Under the pieces are notes generated by a model. It saw only the letters and a program-made list of their open reading frames with translations, was not told the DNA's origin and made no database searches. From Anaerolineales bacterium (lineage in GTDB: Bacteria > Chloroflexota > Anaerolineae > Anaerolineales > UBA6663), in contig JAEURM010000061.1 of the NCBI GenBank assembly GCA_016789245.1, positions 1 through 9,305 on the forward strand: a stretch of 9,305 nucleotides of DNA, read 5' to 3'. The position numbers and the translations under genes are program-made. Positions 1-6,654 of the stretch are shown here, one piece after another. Every line of letters starts with the position of its first letter. Positions within the stretch are counted from its first letter, which is position 1.

Positions 1-53
1 ACATTGTGCCCGGCTTGGGCGATGCCGGTGACCGCCAGTTTGGCACGGCGTAA
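1..53 (+). CDS. upp: Uracil phosphoribosyltransferase, C-terminal end only
   Basis: Only the last 16 full codons are in the window, reading from base 3 and ending with TAA at 51-53. They translate to IVPGLGDAGDRQFGTA, which is the highly conserved C-terminal uracil-binding segment of UPRT (typically YIVPGLGDAGDRxFGT). The partial codon before it ends in AC, as expected for the Tyr. UPRT converts uracil and PRPP to UMP in cytoplasmic pyrimidine salvage. The gene is cut by the window edge rather than broken. It lies 57 bases before the next co-directional gene. The identification rests on this one short motif, but the motif is very characteristic. Confidence 0.85.
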   Translation, partial: IVPGLGDAGDRQFGTA

Positions 54-110
54 CAGCCGAGCGGCATTGCGAACGAGCCTGTACCCGCAAGCGTAAACAA
101 TCTCCATGAC

Positions 111-1151
111 TTGGAGAAAGCGCTTCTTTTGCAACCATTGCCCATCCTAATCTTCCTCGCCGCGTTGGCGCTTTCCGCGTTAGGCACCCTGGCCACCATG
201 AAGCTAGGCGAGCGGTGGGGCTTGGTGCAAACGCCCGGTGGCCGCCGCCAGCATACCCGGCCCGTTTCACGCATTGGCGGCGTGGGCTTACTGCTTGGCT
301 TCTTGCTGGTAAGCGCGTGGCTGTATTGGGCTGGCCCACGCCCGCTGGATACCAATTTGCATCTGCCCTTGTTGGGCGTGTGGCTTGGCACAGCGTTGGC
401 AATGCTCGGCGGGCTGGCGGATGATAAGTTTGAGTTCAAGTCTGGGCCACAATTCGCCATTCAGTTCGCCGCTGTTCTCATTGCCCTGCTCACTGATGTT
501 TTTATAGAAGAAGTGACCCTGCCCATTGTGGGCCGCTTCAAGTTTCCGTTTTGGCTCGTGGTGCCAATCACCACGCTGTGGGTGATGGGCATGATGAACA
601 CCGTCAACTGGCTGGATGGGTTAGATGGGTTGGCGGGCGGCGTGGGCGCTATTGCGGCGCTGTTATTTGCCCTGCACTCTTACCAACTACAACAACCAGA
701 AGTGGCGCTGTACTCTTTGGCATTGGCGGGCGCGTGTGTGGGCTTTGTGATTTTCAACTTCTTCCCGGCGCGCGTGTTTCTTGGCTCGGCTGGGGCGCTC
801 GGCTTGGGCTTCGCGCTCTCCGCCCTCAGCATCATTGCGCCTGCCCGCGTGGCCACCGCCCTGCTCGTCATGGCCATCCCTATTGCAGATGTGGCGTTTC
901 AGATAATTGACCGGTGGCGGCGCGGCCAATCACCCATGCAAGGTGACCGGGGGCATTTGCACTTCCGGCTGGCGGATATGGGTTTTTCACAACGGCAAAT
1001 TGTGATTAGTTACTGGTTATTCTGTGGGCTGTTCGGCGCGGCCGCACTCTTGCTTCCCTCGCCCGCGCTCAAACTCATTGCGATTGTGGTTTTAGGCGCA
1101 TTGGTAATTGGCGTGCTCGTAGCGCTCAGCCGCCGCCAGAACAAAGTCTGA
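111..1151 (+). CDS. WecA/MraY-superfamily polyprenyl-phosphate sugar-1-phosphate transferase (variant active site)
   Basis: A multi-pass membrane enzyme expected to transfer a HexNAc-1-phosphate from a UDP-sugar to undecaprenyl phosphate, the first step of a lipid-linked envelope glycan. Family motifs appear in order: HTRPVSRIGG (residues 48-57), LADDKFEFK with the DD pair at 104-105, NTVNWLDGLDGL (163-174), FLGSAGAL (223-230) and DRGHLHFRL (279-287). At least eight hydrophobic segments are visible, and 346 aa is normal for the WecA/TagO type. The FLGDxGS motif is altered: the Asp is Ser226 and the following Ser is Ala229. The start is uncertain. The chosen TTG at 111 keeps the first membrane helix. 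TTG 129 is possible using the GGAG at 113-116, and the first ATG (198) would delete the helix. No other ATG or GTG start lies between the upp stop and 111. Confidence 0.85.
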   Translation: MEKALLLQPLPILIFLAALALSALGTLATMKLGERWGLVQTPGGRRQHTRPVSRIGGVGLLLGFLLVSAWLYWAGPRPLDTNLHLPLLGVWLGTALAMLGGLADDKFEFKSGPQFAIQFAAVLIALLTDVFIEEVTLPIVGRFKFPFWLVVPITTLWVMGMMNTVNWLDGLDGLAGGVGAIAALLFALHSYQLQQPEVALYSLALAGACVGFVIFNFFPARVFLGSAGALGLGFALSALSIIAPARVATALLVMAIPIADVAFQIIDRWRRGQSPMQGDRGHLHFRLADMGFSQRQIVISYWLFCGLFGAAALLLPSPALKLIAIVVLGALVIGVLVALSRRQNKV

Positions 1152-1190
1152 ATATTTCCACGGGCCATATTTTCTTATGCGTTTCGGCCA

Positions 1191-1227
1191 TGTCACTCTG
1201 CCGGCGCCAGTGGCGCTCAGAGTGACA
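1191..1227. terminator. Strong hairpin after the WecA-like gene
   Basis: TGTCACTCTG (1191-1200) pairs perfectly with CAGAGTGACA (1218-1227). Inside the loop, GCGCC and GGCGC (1204-1208 and 1212-1216) form a second stem. The hairpin sits 39 bases after the stop of the WecA-like gene and 47 before the next start. No T-tract follows, so it is either an atypical terminator or one copy of a dispersed palindromic repeat. Confidence 0.5.
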
Positions 1228-1274
1228 AGTCAATGTTACGCAATTAGATAAATGCAAAACGGTTTTGGTTACGT

Positions 1275-2453
1275 ATGACTGAAAAGGTGCTGAACGAAAC
1301 GGAACTATTGCTAGATGCCCTGCGGCTGGGGCAAACGGCGGCCGGTTGGCAAGCGGAATGTGGGCACGCCAACGCCAATTTAGATGCGCTGGCCGTGCGG
1401 GCCATTGTGTTGGGCCTGGCGCCGCAACTGCACCACCGGCTCGCCGCGTGGCACATCACTTTGCCGCCACGCGCCGCCGCCAAGTTAGCCGTTACGTATC
1501 AAGCGCAAGAACAACGGAGCGCCGCCATCTTTTCCCAATTAGCTGAAGTGCTGAAGGCGTGCGCCGAGAATGGCTTGAAGCCGATTGCGCTCAAAGGTGT
1601 GCACTTGGCCGGGCTGGTTTACGCCGCCCCCGCCCTGCGCCCCATGAATGATATTGATTTGCTGTTTACGCCGGAAGAATTGCCAAGCGCCGAGCATTTG
1701 CTAGAAACGTTGGGCTACGGTGGCAAACACAAATCGGCGGCAGTGGGGCCGGGCGTAGTAAAGCACACCAGCACCTATCAGCGTGATGCCAATAGCGCCG
1801 CCACGTCCAATCCGTATCTTTCCACGGAAAGTGCGCGGATGATTGAGCCGCACAGTTCCTTGGAAGAATCTTGGTTTGGCCTAAAAGTGGATGTGACGCC
1901 CGGTGTGCACGAGCGCGCGGCGGAAGCTGTTTTGGCCCAGCAACCGGTGCGCATATTAAGCATAGAGGATTTAGTTTTGCATTTAAGTGTGCACTTGTGT
2001 TTCCACATCATTGCGGGTGCACCCGCGATGGTGCAATTATTAGATTTGAAAGCCGTGACACAACTCAACGTGAATTGGGCGGTGGTGGCCAGCCGCGCAC
2101 GCGCCACCCGGGCCACACCATTTGTATTAGCCGCCCTCACGCTTGCACACAAGTTATTGGATACGCCGCTTCCCGCCGAAATTAGCGGGCTGGCGCACAC
2201 GGTTCCATCCGGCTTACGGCGTTATATTGCTGAGTTAGGTTTGCCCCACCTTTTGCGCCGCACGCAACAGAAACCGCTCACCAGCGTGGCCGAAAGAATA
2301 CGGCGCGGCCTGAGTGACCGGGCTGAAACTGCGCGCTGGACTGGCAATTGGGGCGAGTGGGCGCGCGTGTGGCTCACGGCCATAAACATTAACAAAACAG
2401 ATACTGGGCGGTTGCTAGCAAAACAAGTAATTGCGAAAATTCGCACTTCCTAA
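1275..2453 (+). CDS. NTP_transf_5-type nucleotidyltransferase family protein
   Basis: A 392-aa soluble protein with the hallmarks of the NTP_transf_5 (PF14907-like) family. An N-terminal helical region contains the YQAQEQRSAAIFSQLAEVL helix. It is followed by the IALKG motif (residues 104-108), then RPMNDIDLLF with the metal-binding pair D126/D128, LLETLGY (142-148), and IEPHSSL (190-196) in the place where most members have an E-x-H motif. A stretch of roughly 25 residues rich in Ser, Thr, Ala and Asn (about 160-188) between LGY and the EPH segment looks longer than usual. The substrate cannot be read from sequence. Relatives occur in exopolysaccharide clusters and in lasso-peptide clusters that also encode an HprK-related kinase, where a PsmN-like member modifies the phosphorylated peptide. 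Start ATG 1275 has only a weak ribosome binding site. Confidence 0.75.
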   Translation: MTEKVLNETELLLDALRLGQTAAGWQAECGHANANLDALAVRAIVLGLAPQLHHRLAAWHITLPPRAAAKLAVTYQAQEQRSAAIFSQLAEVLKACAENGLKPIALKGVHLAGLVYAAPALRPMNDIDLLFTPEELPSAEHLLETLGYGGKHKSAAVGPGVVKHTSTYQRDANSAATSNPYLSTESARMIEPHSSLEESWFGLKVDVTPGVHERAAEAVLAQQPVRILSIEDLVLHLSVHLCFHIIAGAPAMVQLLDLKAVTQLNVNWAVVASRARATRATPFVLAALTLAHKLLDTPLPAEISGLAHTVPSGLRRYIAELGLPHLLRRTQQKPLTSVAERIRRGLSDRAETARWTGNWGEWARVWLTAININKTDTGRLLAKQVIAKIRTS

Positions 2454-2460
2454 AGCTTGC

Positions 2461-2489
2461 TTGAAGGCTGGCACTCCATTCTGTACAAT
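2461..2489 (+). promoter_or_regulatory. Sigma70-like promoter candidate
   Basis: TTGAAG at 2461-2466 (4 of 6 to the -35 consensus) and TACAAT at 2484-2489 (5 of 6 to the -10 consensus) are separated by exactly 17 bases. Transcription would begin near 2496 and run through the leader-like mini-ORF at 2614 with an approximately 118-base 5' untranslated region. It lies just outside the inverted-repeat element. This is a pattern match only. Confidence 0.45.
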
Positions 2490-2571
2490 CAGCCAACTCT
2501 ACGCAGATGCATAAGATTAATATTCTGGTCAGAGAGAGACGCTCTACCTCACACTGGCGAAAGCCCTACCC

Positions 2572-2589
2572 GCTCTCAATTTTGAGAGC
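2572..2589. promoter_or_regulatory. Perfect palindrome upstream of the mini-ORF
   Basis: GCTCTCAA and TTGAGAGC are separated by two T residues, giving an 8-bp perfect dyad 11 bases before the Shine-Dalgarno of the mini-ORF. It could be an operator or a 5'-UTR hairpin that affects translation. Nothing in the sequence decides between these. Confidence 0.35.
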
Positions 2590-2613
2590 CCTCTCTCTCA
2601 AGGAGAACCGCCC

Positions 2614-2679
2614 ATGTACGAGAAGCCCGAACTCACCAAGCACGAAGACCTGACCCAAGTAACTTTTTCCAGCCACTAA
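2614..2679 (+). CDS. Lasso-type RiPP leader-like mini-ORF (21 aa), core missing
   Basis: ATG at 2614 follows an AAGGAGA Shine-Dalgarno (2600-2606) at 7 bases, the best ribosome binding site in the window. The product reads MYEKPELTKHED then LTQVTFSSH. It contains Y2-x-x-P5-x-L7 and a Thr near the end (T17). This is the YxxPxL...T pattern that RRE/PqqD-like proteins recognise in lasso-peptide leaders, and the length matches such leaders. The TAA at 2677-2679 leaves at most three residues after the expected Thr, so no core peptide is present in frame. One added base in the T5 run (2664-2668) would open the frame to 2795. One lost base would open a frame of about 42 codons. It may be a decayed precursor, a leader-only gene, or chance. 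Function is inferred from motif and neighbourhood only. Confidence 0.5.
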   Translation: MYEKPELTKHEDLTQVTFSSH

Positions 2680-2854
2680 TTGGTGGCCCGTTCGGCGTGA
2701 CAGCCCTGCCAGATTCATTTCTGAAGGGACCGGAGTCACGTAGTTCAACGTTTGTGCGTGTGGGTGTAGCGCGTCTCTCTCTGGCTAGAATTTAGGTTGT
2801 TGTTTTTTGGAGTAGTTGTTAACCACTAAGAATCTCACCAGCTCAGCCACTTAT

Positions 2855-2980
2855 GCCCGAGGCCCAAGCCTCGGGCTGAAAGAACGAAGGGCGCTAAAGC
2901 GCCCTTGAATTGTATTCAGCCAGCTTCAGCTGGCTTCGTAATTTCAGCCTGATGGTGAACCATCAGGCGAAGCTGGCTGA
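2855..2980. repeat. Cluster of four consecutive palindromes (REP/BIME-like)
   Basis: Four hairpins of different sequence stand end to end: GCCCGAGGC/GCCTCGGGC (2855-2876, 4-base loop), AAGGGCGCT/AGCGCCCTT (2887-2906), AGCCAGCT/AGCTGGCT (2918-2935), and GCCTGATGG/CCATCAGGC (2947-2968, TGAA loop). In addition TCAGCCAGCTTC (2916-2927) pairs perfectly with GAAGCTGGCTGA (2969-2980) around the last hairpin. TTCAGCC or GGCTGA words punctuate the units. This resembles a mosaic of intergenic palindromic repeats. It may also end transcription arriving from upstream. It overlaps the possible N-terminus of the next gene. Confidence 0.7.
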
Positions 2981-4856
2981 GGGTGGCCTAAACTTTGTAA
3001 TCCCCTTGAAACTCTCGCAACTTTTATCCCTCACCCTCAGCGCGGCGGGTGGCTTGGCCGCCCAACGCCTATTAGAAAAGCGGCACGCTTGGGAGCAAAC
3101 GCACAACCGCGTGGCCATCTGCGCGGATTTTGATGATGTGCAGTGGGCCGCTATCCGCGCCGGAAAACGGCTAGATGATGTTTTGCACGAGCTGAGCCAC
3201 CATGGCGCCACGCACATCTCCTTACCAGAGCTAACGCTTAACCGTTTGCGCGTTAGCGGCCAACTTACGCCGCAAGCGCCCAGCCAGCCGCTCCGCACCG
3301 CGCCGCCCGTGGGCCATTGGAATTATCTGCGTGGCGCACCCACTTTAGTTTCTCAATTAGCCGAAGAACTGCGCGCCCGCTTGCCTTACACCGAAGCCCA
3401 AACCATCGGCACCAGCACATTAGCCTTTGCGGGTGATTTGCCTAGCGTGGGTGAAATAGGCTTGGGCTTTTCTGCGGATTTGGCACAGCGGATGAATGCT
3501 AACGGCTTGGAGTGTGTGCCGCGCCCGGTGAGTTATGCGTGGCCAGAAGATAAATTGATTGAACTGACGCTGGCACAAGCCGCAGTGTTTGGCAAGCTGG
3601 TGGCGTTTGATGGGGAGATGATCCTCGGCCATGAAATGCACTTGGAAGCTACGCTGGCCGCGATGGAACGTGAGGGGCTTTCTCTAGTGTACTTTGCGGA
3701 ATCACGCCACCAAAAAGGCGATTGGTTTGTGGCCAAGCGCCGCGCCCCGCACATAGTTCTGGCGCACCGTTACACCGCGCAGGAAATGATTCCGCTAGAT
3801 TTTCACGCCGCCGCGCATACTTGGGCGCACTTCGCGCGGGAGCGCGGCATCCGGCTATGCTACGTGAATTTCTTCAAAGTTCTGCATGCCACTGAGCCAT
3901 TGGAAGGCTTGCATTACATTGAGCACATCAAAGAAGCATTGGAGCATGCTGGCTTTGTGGTGAGCAAAGATGTGAGCGTGCCTCAGCCCGTGCCCCAGCC
4001 GGATAAACAAGAATTGGCGCTGGTGGGCTTAGCCTCCGCCGGAGCCGCGGCCTCGGCAGTAAACGCCACGCTGAAATTGCCAGAAGTAGTGGCCGTGCCG
4101 CTCACGCTGGCCGCCGCCGGTGGCGCCGCCGCTCTGCCGTATTTGGAAAAAGCGCGCGGGCATTTGGAAGAACATTATCCGCCTTCCTACGCACCGAAAC
4201 TTTTAGCGTTAGCCTCAGCCGCGTTAGCGCCAGTGGCCGCCGTGCAAGGCACGCACCAAAGCGGCGCGGCGGGCTGGGTGGCAGGCCTCGTCACGCAAGC
4301 GGCCTCAGCGGCCAATCTCGCCGCCGTCACCAGTGGCCAAGATTATCACTTACGTATTGAAGAGTTTAAAGGCTTCAACTTAGATTGGGCGCTTCCCCTC
4401 GCCTCCGCCGCCCTCCTAATCCCTAATCCCCAATCCCGCGTTTTAGGGTTAGCGGTGGTGGGCGCGTTGTGGCAATTGAGTAACAAACGCGGCCTAGACC
4501 CGTTGGCCCAGTTTGACCCAGCACACGCAGAAGGCCACACGCATCATCTTTCCGCCGCCGCGCGTTTGATGGGCGATGCCCAAATTGCGCTTGGCACCAA
4601 ACCGGCCCGCAAGTGGGCGGGCTTAGGCGCGGCAGGCACGGCGCTGAGTTTAATTTTGCCAAAAGAAATTGCGCCACTGGCCGCCGCCGTGGGCGCGCTG
4701 GGTAGTGCACTAGGCTTAGTGGGTTTCCGCCGCGCCGAACGCTCCATCGCCGTCACTGGCCGCGAAGCACTGCCGAGTTTTGGTGTGGGCATTGGCGTGG
4801 GCCTGTTGGCGTTGTTGGTAGGCAACCAAACAGAAACGGATGAAGAAACGGAATGA
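2952..4856 (+). CDS. DUF5693-type polytopic membrane protein
   Basis: About 634 aa from ATG 2952. After an N-terminal hydrophobic segment (LSQLLSLTLSAAGGLAAQ), an approximately 300-residue soluble domain begins with RVAICADFDDVQW. It contains GKRLDDVLHELSHHGATHISLPELTLNRL in pieces typical of DUF5693, and continues with VPRPVSY, GEMILGHEMHLEATLAAMEREGL, and IRLCYVNFFK. The C-terminal half is seven or eight Ala/Gly-rich membrane helices. Function is unknown. In Firmicutes, DUF5693 genes sit beside envelope-polysaccharide genes, which fits the WecA-like gene here. The start is doubtful: the frame is open from TTG 2910, ATG 2952 lies inside a palindrome without a ribosome binding site, and TTG 3006 (just before the first helix) is plausible. 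Heptamer repeats at 4416-4436 add IPNPQS between two helices. The stop overlaps the next start (ATGA). Confidence 0.75.
   Translation: MVNHQAKLAEGGLNFVIPLKLSQLLSLTLSAAGGLAAQRLLEKRHAWEQTHNRVAICADFDDVQWAAIRAGKRLDDVLHELSHHGATHISLPELTLNRLRVSGQLTPQAPSQPLRTAPPVGHWNYLRGAPTLVSQLAEELRARLPYTEAQTIGTSTLAFAGDLPSVGEIGLGFSADLAQRMNANGLECVPRPVSYAWPEDKLIELTLAQAAVFGKLVAFDGEMILGHEMHLEATLAAMEREGLSLVYFAESRHQKGDWFVAKRRAPHIVLAHRYTAQEMIPLDFHAAAHTWAHFARERGIRLCYVNFFKVLHATEPLEGLHYIEHIKEALEHAGFVVSKDVSVPQPVPQPDKQELALVGLASAGAAASAVNATLKLPEVVAVPLTLAAAGGAAALPYLEKARGHLEEHYPPSYAPKLLALASAALAPVAAVQGTHQSGAAGWVAGLVTQAASAANLAAVTSGQDYHLRIEEFKGFNLDWALPLASAALLIPNPQSRVLGLAVVGALWQLSNKRGLDPLAQFDPAHAEGHTHHLSAAARLMGDAQIALGTKPARKWAGLGAAGTALSLILPKEIAPLAAAVGALGSALGLVGFRRAERSIAVTGREALPSFGVGIGVGLLALLVGNQTETDEETE
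4416..4436. repeat. Three tandem heptamers inside the DUF5693 gene
   Basis: CTAATCC, CTAATCC and CCAATCC follow one another exactly, and encode part of LLIPNPQS at the end of a membrane helix. The same repeat type recurs in the kinase gene at 9127-9161, which suggests expansion or invasion of coding sequence by a short tandem repeat. Confidence 0.75.
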
Positions 4857-5764
4857 CGGTCTCCCGTATCACCCTCACGCCGAATGGCCCCACTCTCTCT
4901 CGCCTAGTGCTGGGTTTGTGGCGCTTGGCCGAATGGCGCATGGATAACGCGCACATCTTGGAATTAGTGCAACGCTGTTTGGAAGTAGGCTTAACCAGCT
5001 TTGACCATGCGGATATTTACGGCGGCTACACCTGTGAAAAAATCTTTGGGGATGCGCTGGCCGATCAGCCCCACTTGCGCCAGAAAATGCAACTTAGCAC
5101 CAAGTGCGGCATCAAACTCGTTCACCCCAACCGGCCAGAACACAAGCTCAAATCGTATGATACAGGCCGCACCCACATCATTACCTCGGTAGAAAACTCC
5201 CTGCGTGCCTTACGCACGGATTACGTGGATATACTGCTGATTCACCGCCCTGACCCATTGATGGACGCTGATGAAACTGCGGAAGCATTTGTGCAATTGA
5301 AGCAATCCGGCAAGGTTCTGCACTTTGGCGTTTCTAATTTCCTGCCGGCCCAATTCAATCTCTTAGCTTCGCGGCTAGATTTTCCACTAGTGACCAACCA
5401 AATTGAGATTTCCGTTTTGCATTTAGATGCTTTCCGTGATGGCACACTAGAGCAATGCCAGCAATTGCACGTGCCGCCCATGGCCTGGTCACCACTCGGC
5501 GGTGGGCGGCTGTTTCGGGATAATGCGCCACAAGCCGCCCGCGTGCGTGAGGCACTAAAACTCGCCAGCCCGCATGATAGTTGGCTCTCGGCCGATCAGA
5601 TGGCACTCAAGTGGTTGCTGTACCATCCGGCCAACATTGTGCCGGTGCTGGGCACGCACAACTGGGAGCGCATTTACGCCGCCACCCAAGCCGAGGCGCT
5701 TCCGCTGACGCGTGAGCAGTGGTTTTCAATTTATTCGGCGTCCATCGGTGGCGAGGTGCCGTAA
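4853..5764 (+). CDS. Aldo/keto reductase, YdhF-like
   Basis: A 303-aa NAD(P)H-dependent oxidoreductase with the TIM-barrel aldo/keto reductase fold, predicted to reduce carbonyl compounds in the cytoplasm. The catalytic tetrad is intact: Asp51 and Tyr56 in FDHADIYGGY, Lys84 in STKCG, His131 in LIHRPDPLMDADE. The cofactor region shows FGVSNF, TNQIEIS, MAWSPLGGGRLF and VPVLGTHNWERI. Length, the HADIYGGY and HRPDPLMDADE motifs, and the GG-x-VP end closely resemble E. coli YdhF, so it belongs to that subgroup rather than to the sugar or steroid reductases. The physiological substrate is unknown. The ATG overlaps the stop of the DUF5693 gene (ATGA), and the TAA overlaps the next ATG (TAATG), so the three are probably translationally coupled in one operon. 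Confidence 0.92.
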   Translation: MTVSRITLTPNGPTLSRLVLGLWRLAEWRMDNAHILELVQRCLEVGLTSFDHADIYGGYTCEKIFGDALADQPHLRQKMQLSTKCGIKLVHPNRPEHKLKSYDTGRTHIITSVENSLRALRTDYVDILLIHRPDPLMDADETAEAFVQLKQSGKVLHFGVSNFLPAQFNLLASRLDFPLVTNQIEISVLHLDAFRDGTLEQCQQLHVPPMAWSPLGGGRLFRDNAPQAARVREALKLASPHDSWLSADQMALKWLLYHPANIVPVLGTHNWERIYAATQAEALPLTREQWFSIYSASIGGEVP

Positions 5765-6639
5765 TGATTGTTCATGTAGAGACGCGCCGGGTAAGTGAAG
5801 CGCCCGAGTCTCTACCAATGTTTCCAATTGATTTTGCCCACATCCCGGCTGGCCCATTTATTTACGGCCCGGAGGAATGTTACGAGCGGCTGGCGCAGTG
5901 CCCGCCGCTCAAACCACAGCAAACGCTAGAACTGTCGGCGTTTTGGCTCGCTAAGAAGCCCGTCATCAATTTACAGTGGCGGGAGTTCTTGGAAGGAACG
6001 GGCTATGCGTGGCGCGGGCAGTGGTACGCCGTTCAGCGCGGCTGGCGTGGAACATGGTTACGCGCGTATGCGCCCACGCCGCACTACCCCACGGGCCATG
6101 ATTATTTTCCCGTGGTAGCTGTTTCACAGAGTGATGCGGAGGCGTTCTGCGCGTGGCTCTCAGAAAAACTGAACCGGGCCTGCACCTTGCCAACCGAAGA
6201 ACAATGGGAGAAAGCGGCGCGCGGCACCGATGGCCGCCTGTATCCGTGGGGCAACGTGCCGCCCCGCCCAGAAATTCAATGGCAGAAGCGTTTTCCCGTT
6301 GGGCCAGAAACGTTTTTGTTTTCACTGCTGGTGAAGCCGCAACGGGAATGGGCGCGGGCTGGCTGGTATTGGCGCAACGGGCATCCGTGGCCGGTGGGCC
6401 ATGCGCCGCATAACGTTTCACCCTATGGCTGTGTGGATATGAGTGGCAACATATGGGAATGGACGCGCTCACTCTACAACCCTGCCCTGCCAGATTTTCA
6501 CGTGGTGAAAGGCGGCTCGTGGGGTTACAGCATCCATCACGCCAAGCTCAATGTGCGGAGCGCGTGCAGTGTTACCACGCCCAGCCATGAATACCGTGCG
6601 CAAGGCACTGGGTTTAGAGTGTTGATTGAAGGACGTTAG
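5764..6639 (+). CDS. SUMF1/FGE-sulfatase-domain protein
   Basis: A 291-aa protein made almost entirely of one formylglycine-generating-enzyme-like (PF03781) domain: IPAGPF (27-32), FPVVAVSQSDAEAFCAWL, LPTEEQWEKAARG (142-154), YPWGN (160-164), SPYGCVDMSGNIWEWT (219-234), KGGSW (249-253), RSACS (265-269) and GTGFRVL near the end. True FGEs use a pair of C-terminal cysteines. Here only one Cys (in RSACS) is in that region, so sulfatase maturation is unlikely and a different role of the fold is expected. ATG 5764 is preferred because it makes a TAATG junction with the reductase and has GAGGTG just upstream. The frame is open from 5719 and ATG 5818 is an alternative. No signal peptide is evident from either ATG. 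Confidence 0.88.
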   Translation: MIVHVETRRVSEAPESLPMFPIDFAHIPAGPFIYGPEECYERLAQCPPLKPQQTLELSAFWLAKKPVINLQWREFLEGTGYAWRGQWYAVQRGWRGTWLRAYAPTPHYPTGHDYFPVVAVSQSDAEAFCAWLSEKLNRACTLPTEEQWEKAARGTDGRLYPWGNVPPRPEIQWQKRFPVGPETFLFSLLVKPQREWARAGWYWRNGHPWPVGHAPHNVSPYGCVDMSGNIWEWTRSLYNPALPDFHVVKGGSWGYSIHHAKLNVRSACSVTTPSHEYRAQGTGFRVLIEGR

Positions 6640-6654
6640 CAAGACGCCGATAAA

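Larger units (their letters stand above)
2522..2791. mobile_element. MITE-like element bounded by imperfect terminal inverted repeats
   Basis: The arm at 2522-2542 and the reverse complement of 2771-2791 match at 19 of 21 bases, sharing the core AGAGAGAGACGC. Allowing one gap, similarity continues inward to 2554 on the left and 2758 on the right (about 29 of 33). The arms enclose roughly 270 bases containing no transposase. A clear target-site duplication was not found; the flanks are A/T-rich. The element contains the 21-codon leader-like ORF with its ribosome binding site. Alternatives are a long structured RNA with the ORF in its loop, or chance pairing of CT-rich sequence. Confidence 0.5.

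Noticed and set aside
1778..2200. 140-codon minus-strand ORF inside the nucleotidyltransferase gene
   Set aside because: Antisense to a well-supported family protein, with no motif and no ribosome binding site. It is expected by chance at this G+C.
2566..2748. 60-codon minus-strand ORF opposite the leader-like ORF
   Set aside because: It has no ribosome binding site and no recognisable motif, and it mirrors the opposite strand of the inverted-repeat element. The plus-strand mini-ORF has far better signals.
2910..2951. Translation of the DUF5693 gene starting at TTG 2910
   Set aside because: This segment is wholly inside the palindromic repeat cluster, has no ribosome binding site, and adds residues ahead of the expected N-terminal helix. 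It was kept only as an open frame.
5719..5763. Longer N-terminus for the SUMF1-domain protein from the start at 5719
   Set aside because: It would overlap the reductase by 46 bases. ATG 5764 forms a TAATG junction with a GAGGTG ribosome binding site and is more likely.
5966..6472. 168-codon minus-strand ORF inside the SUMF1-domain gene
   Set aside because: It is a shadow frame: its translation is low-complexity and Pro/Ser/Arg/His-rich with no family features, while the plus strand encodes clear conserved motifs.
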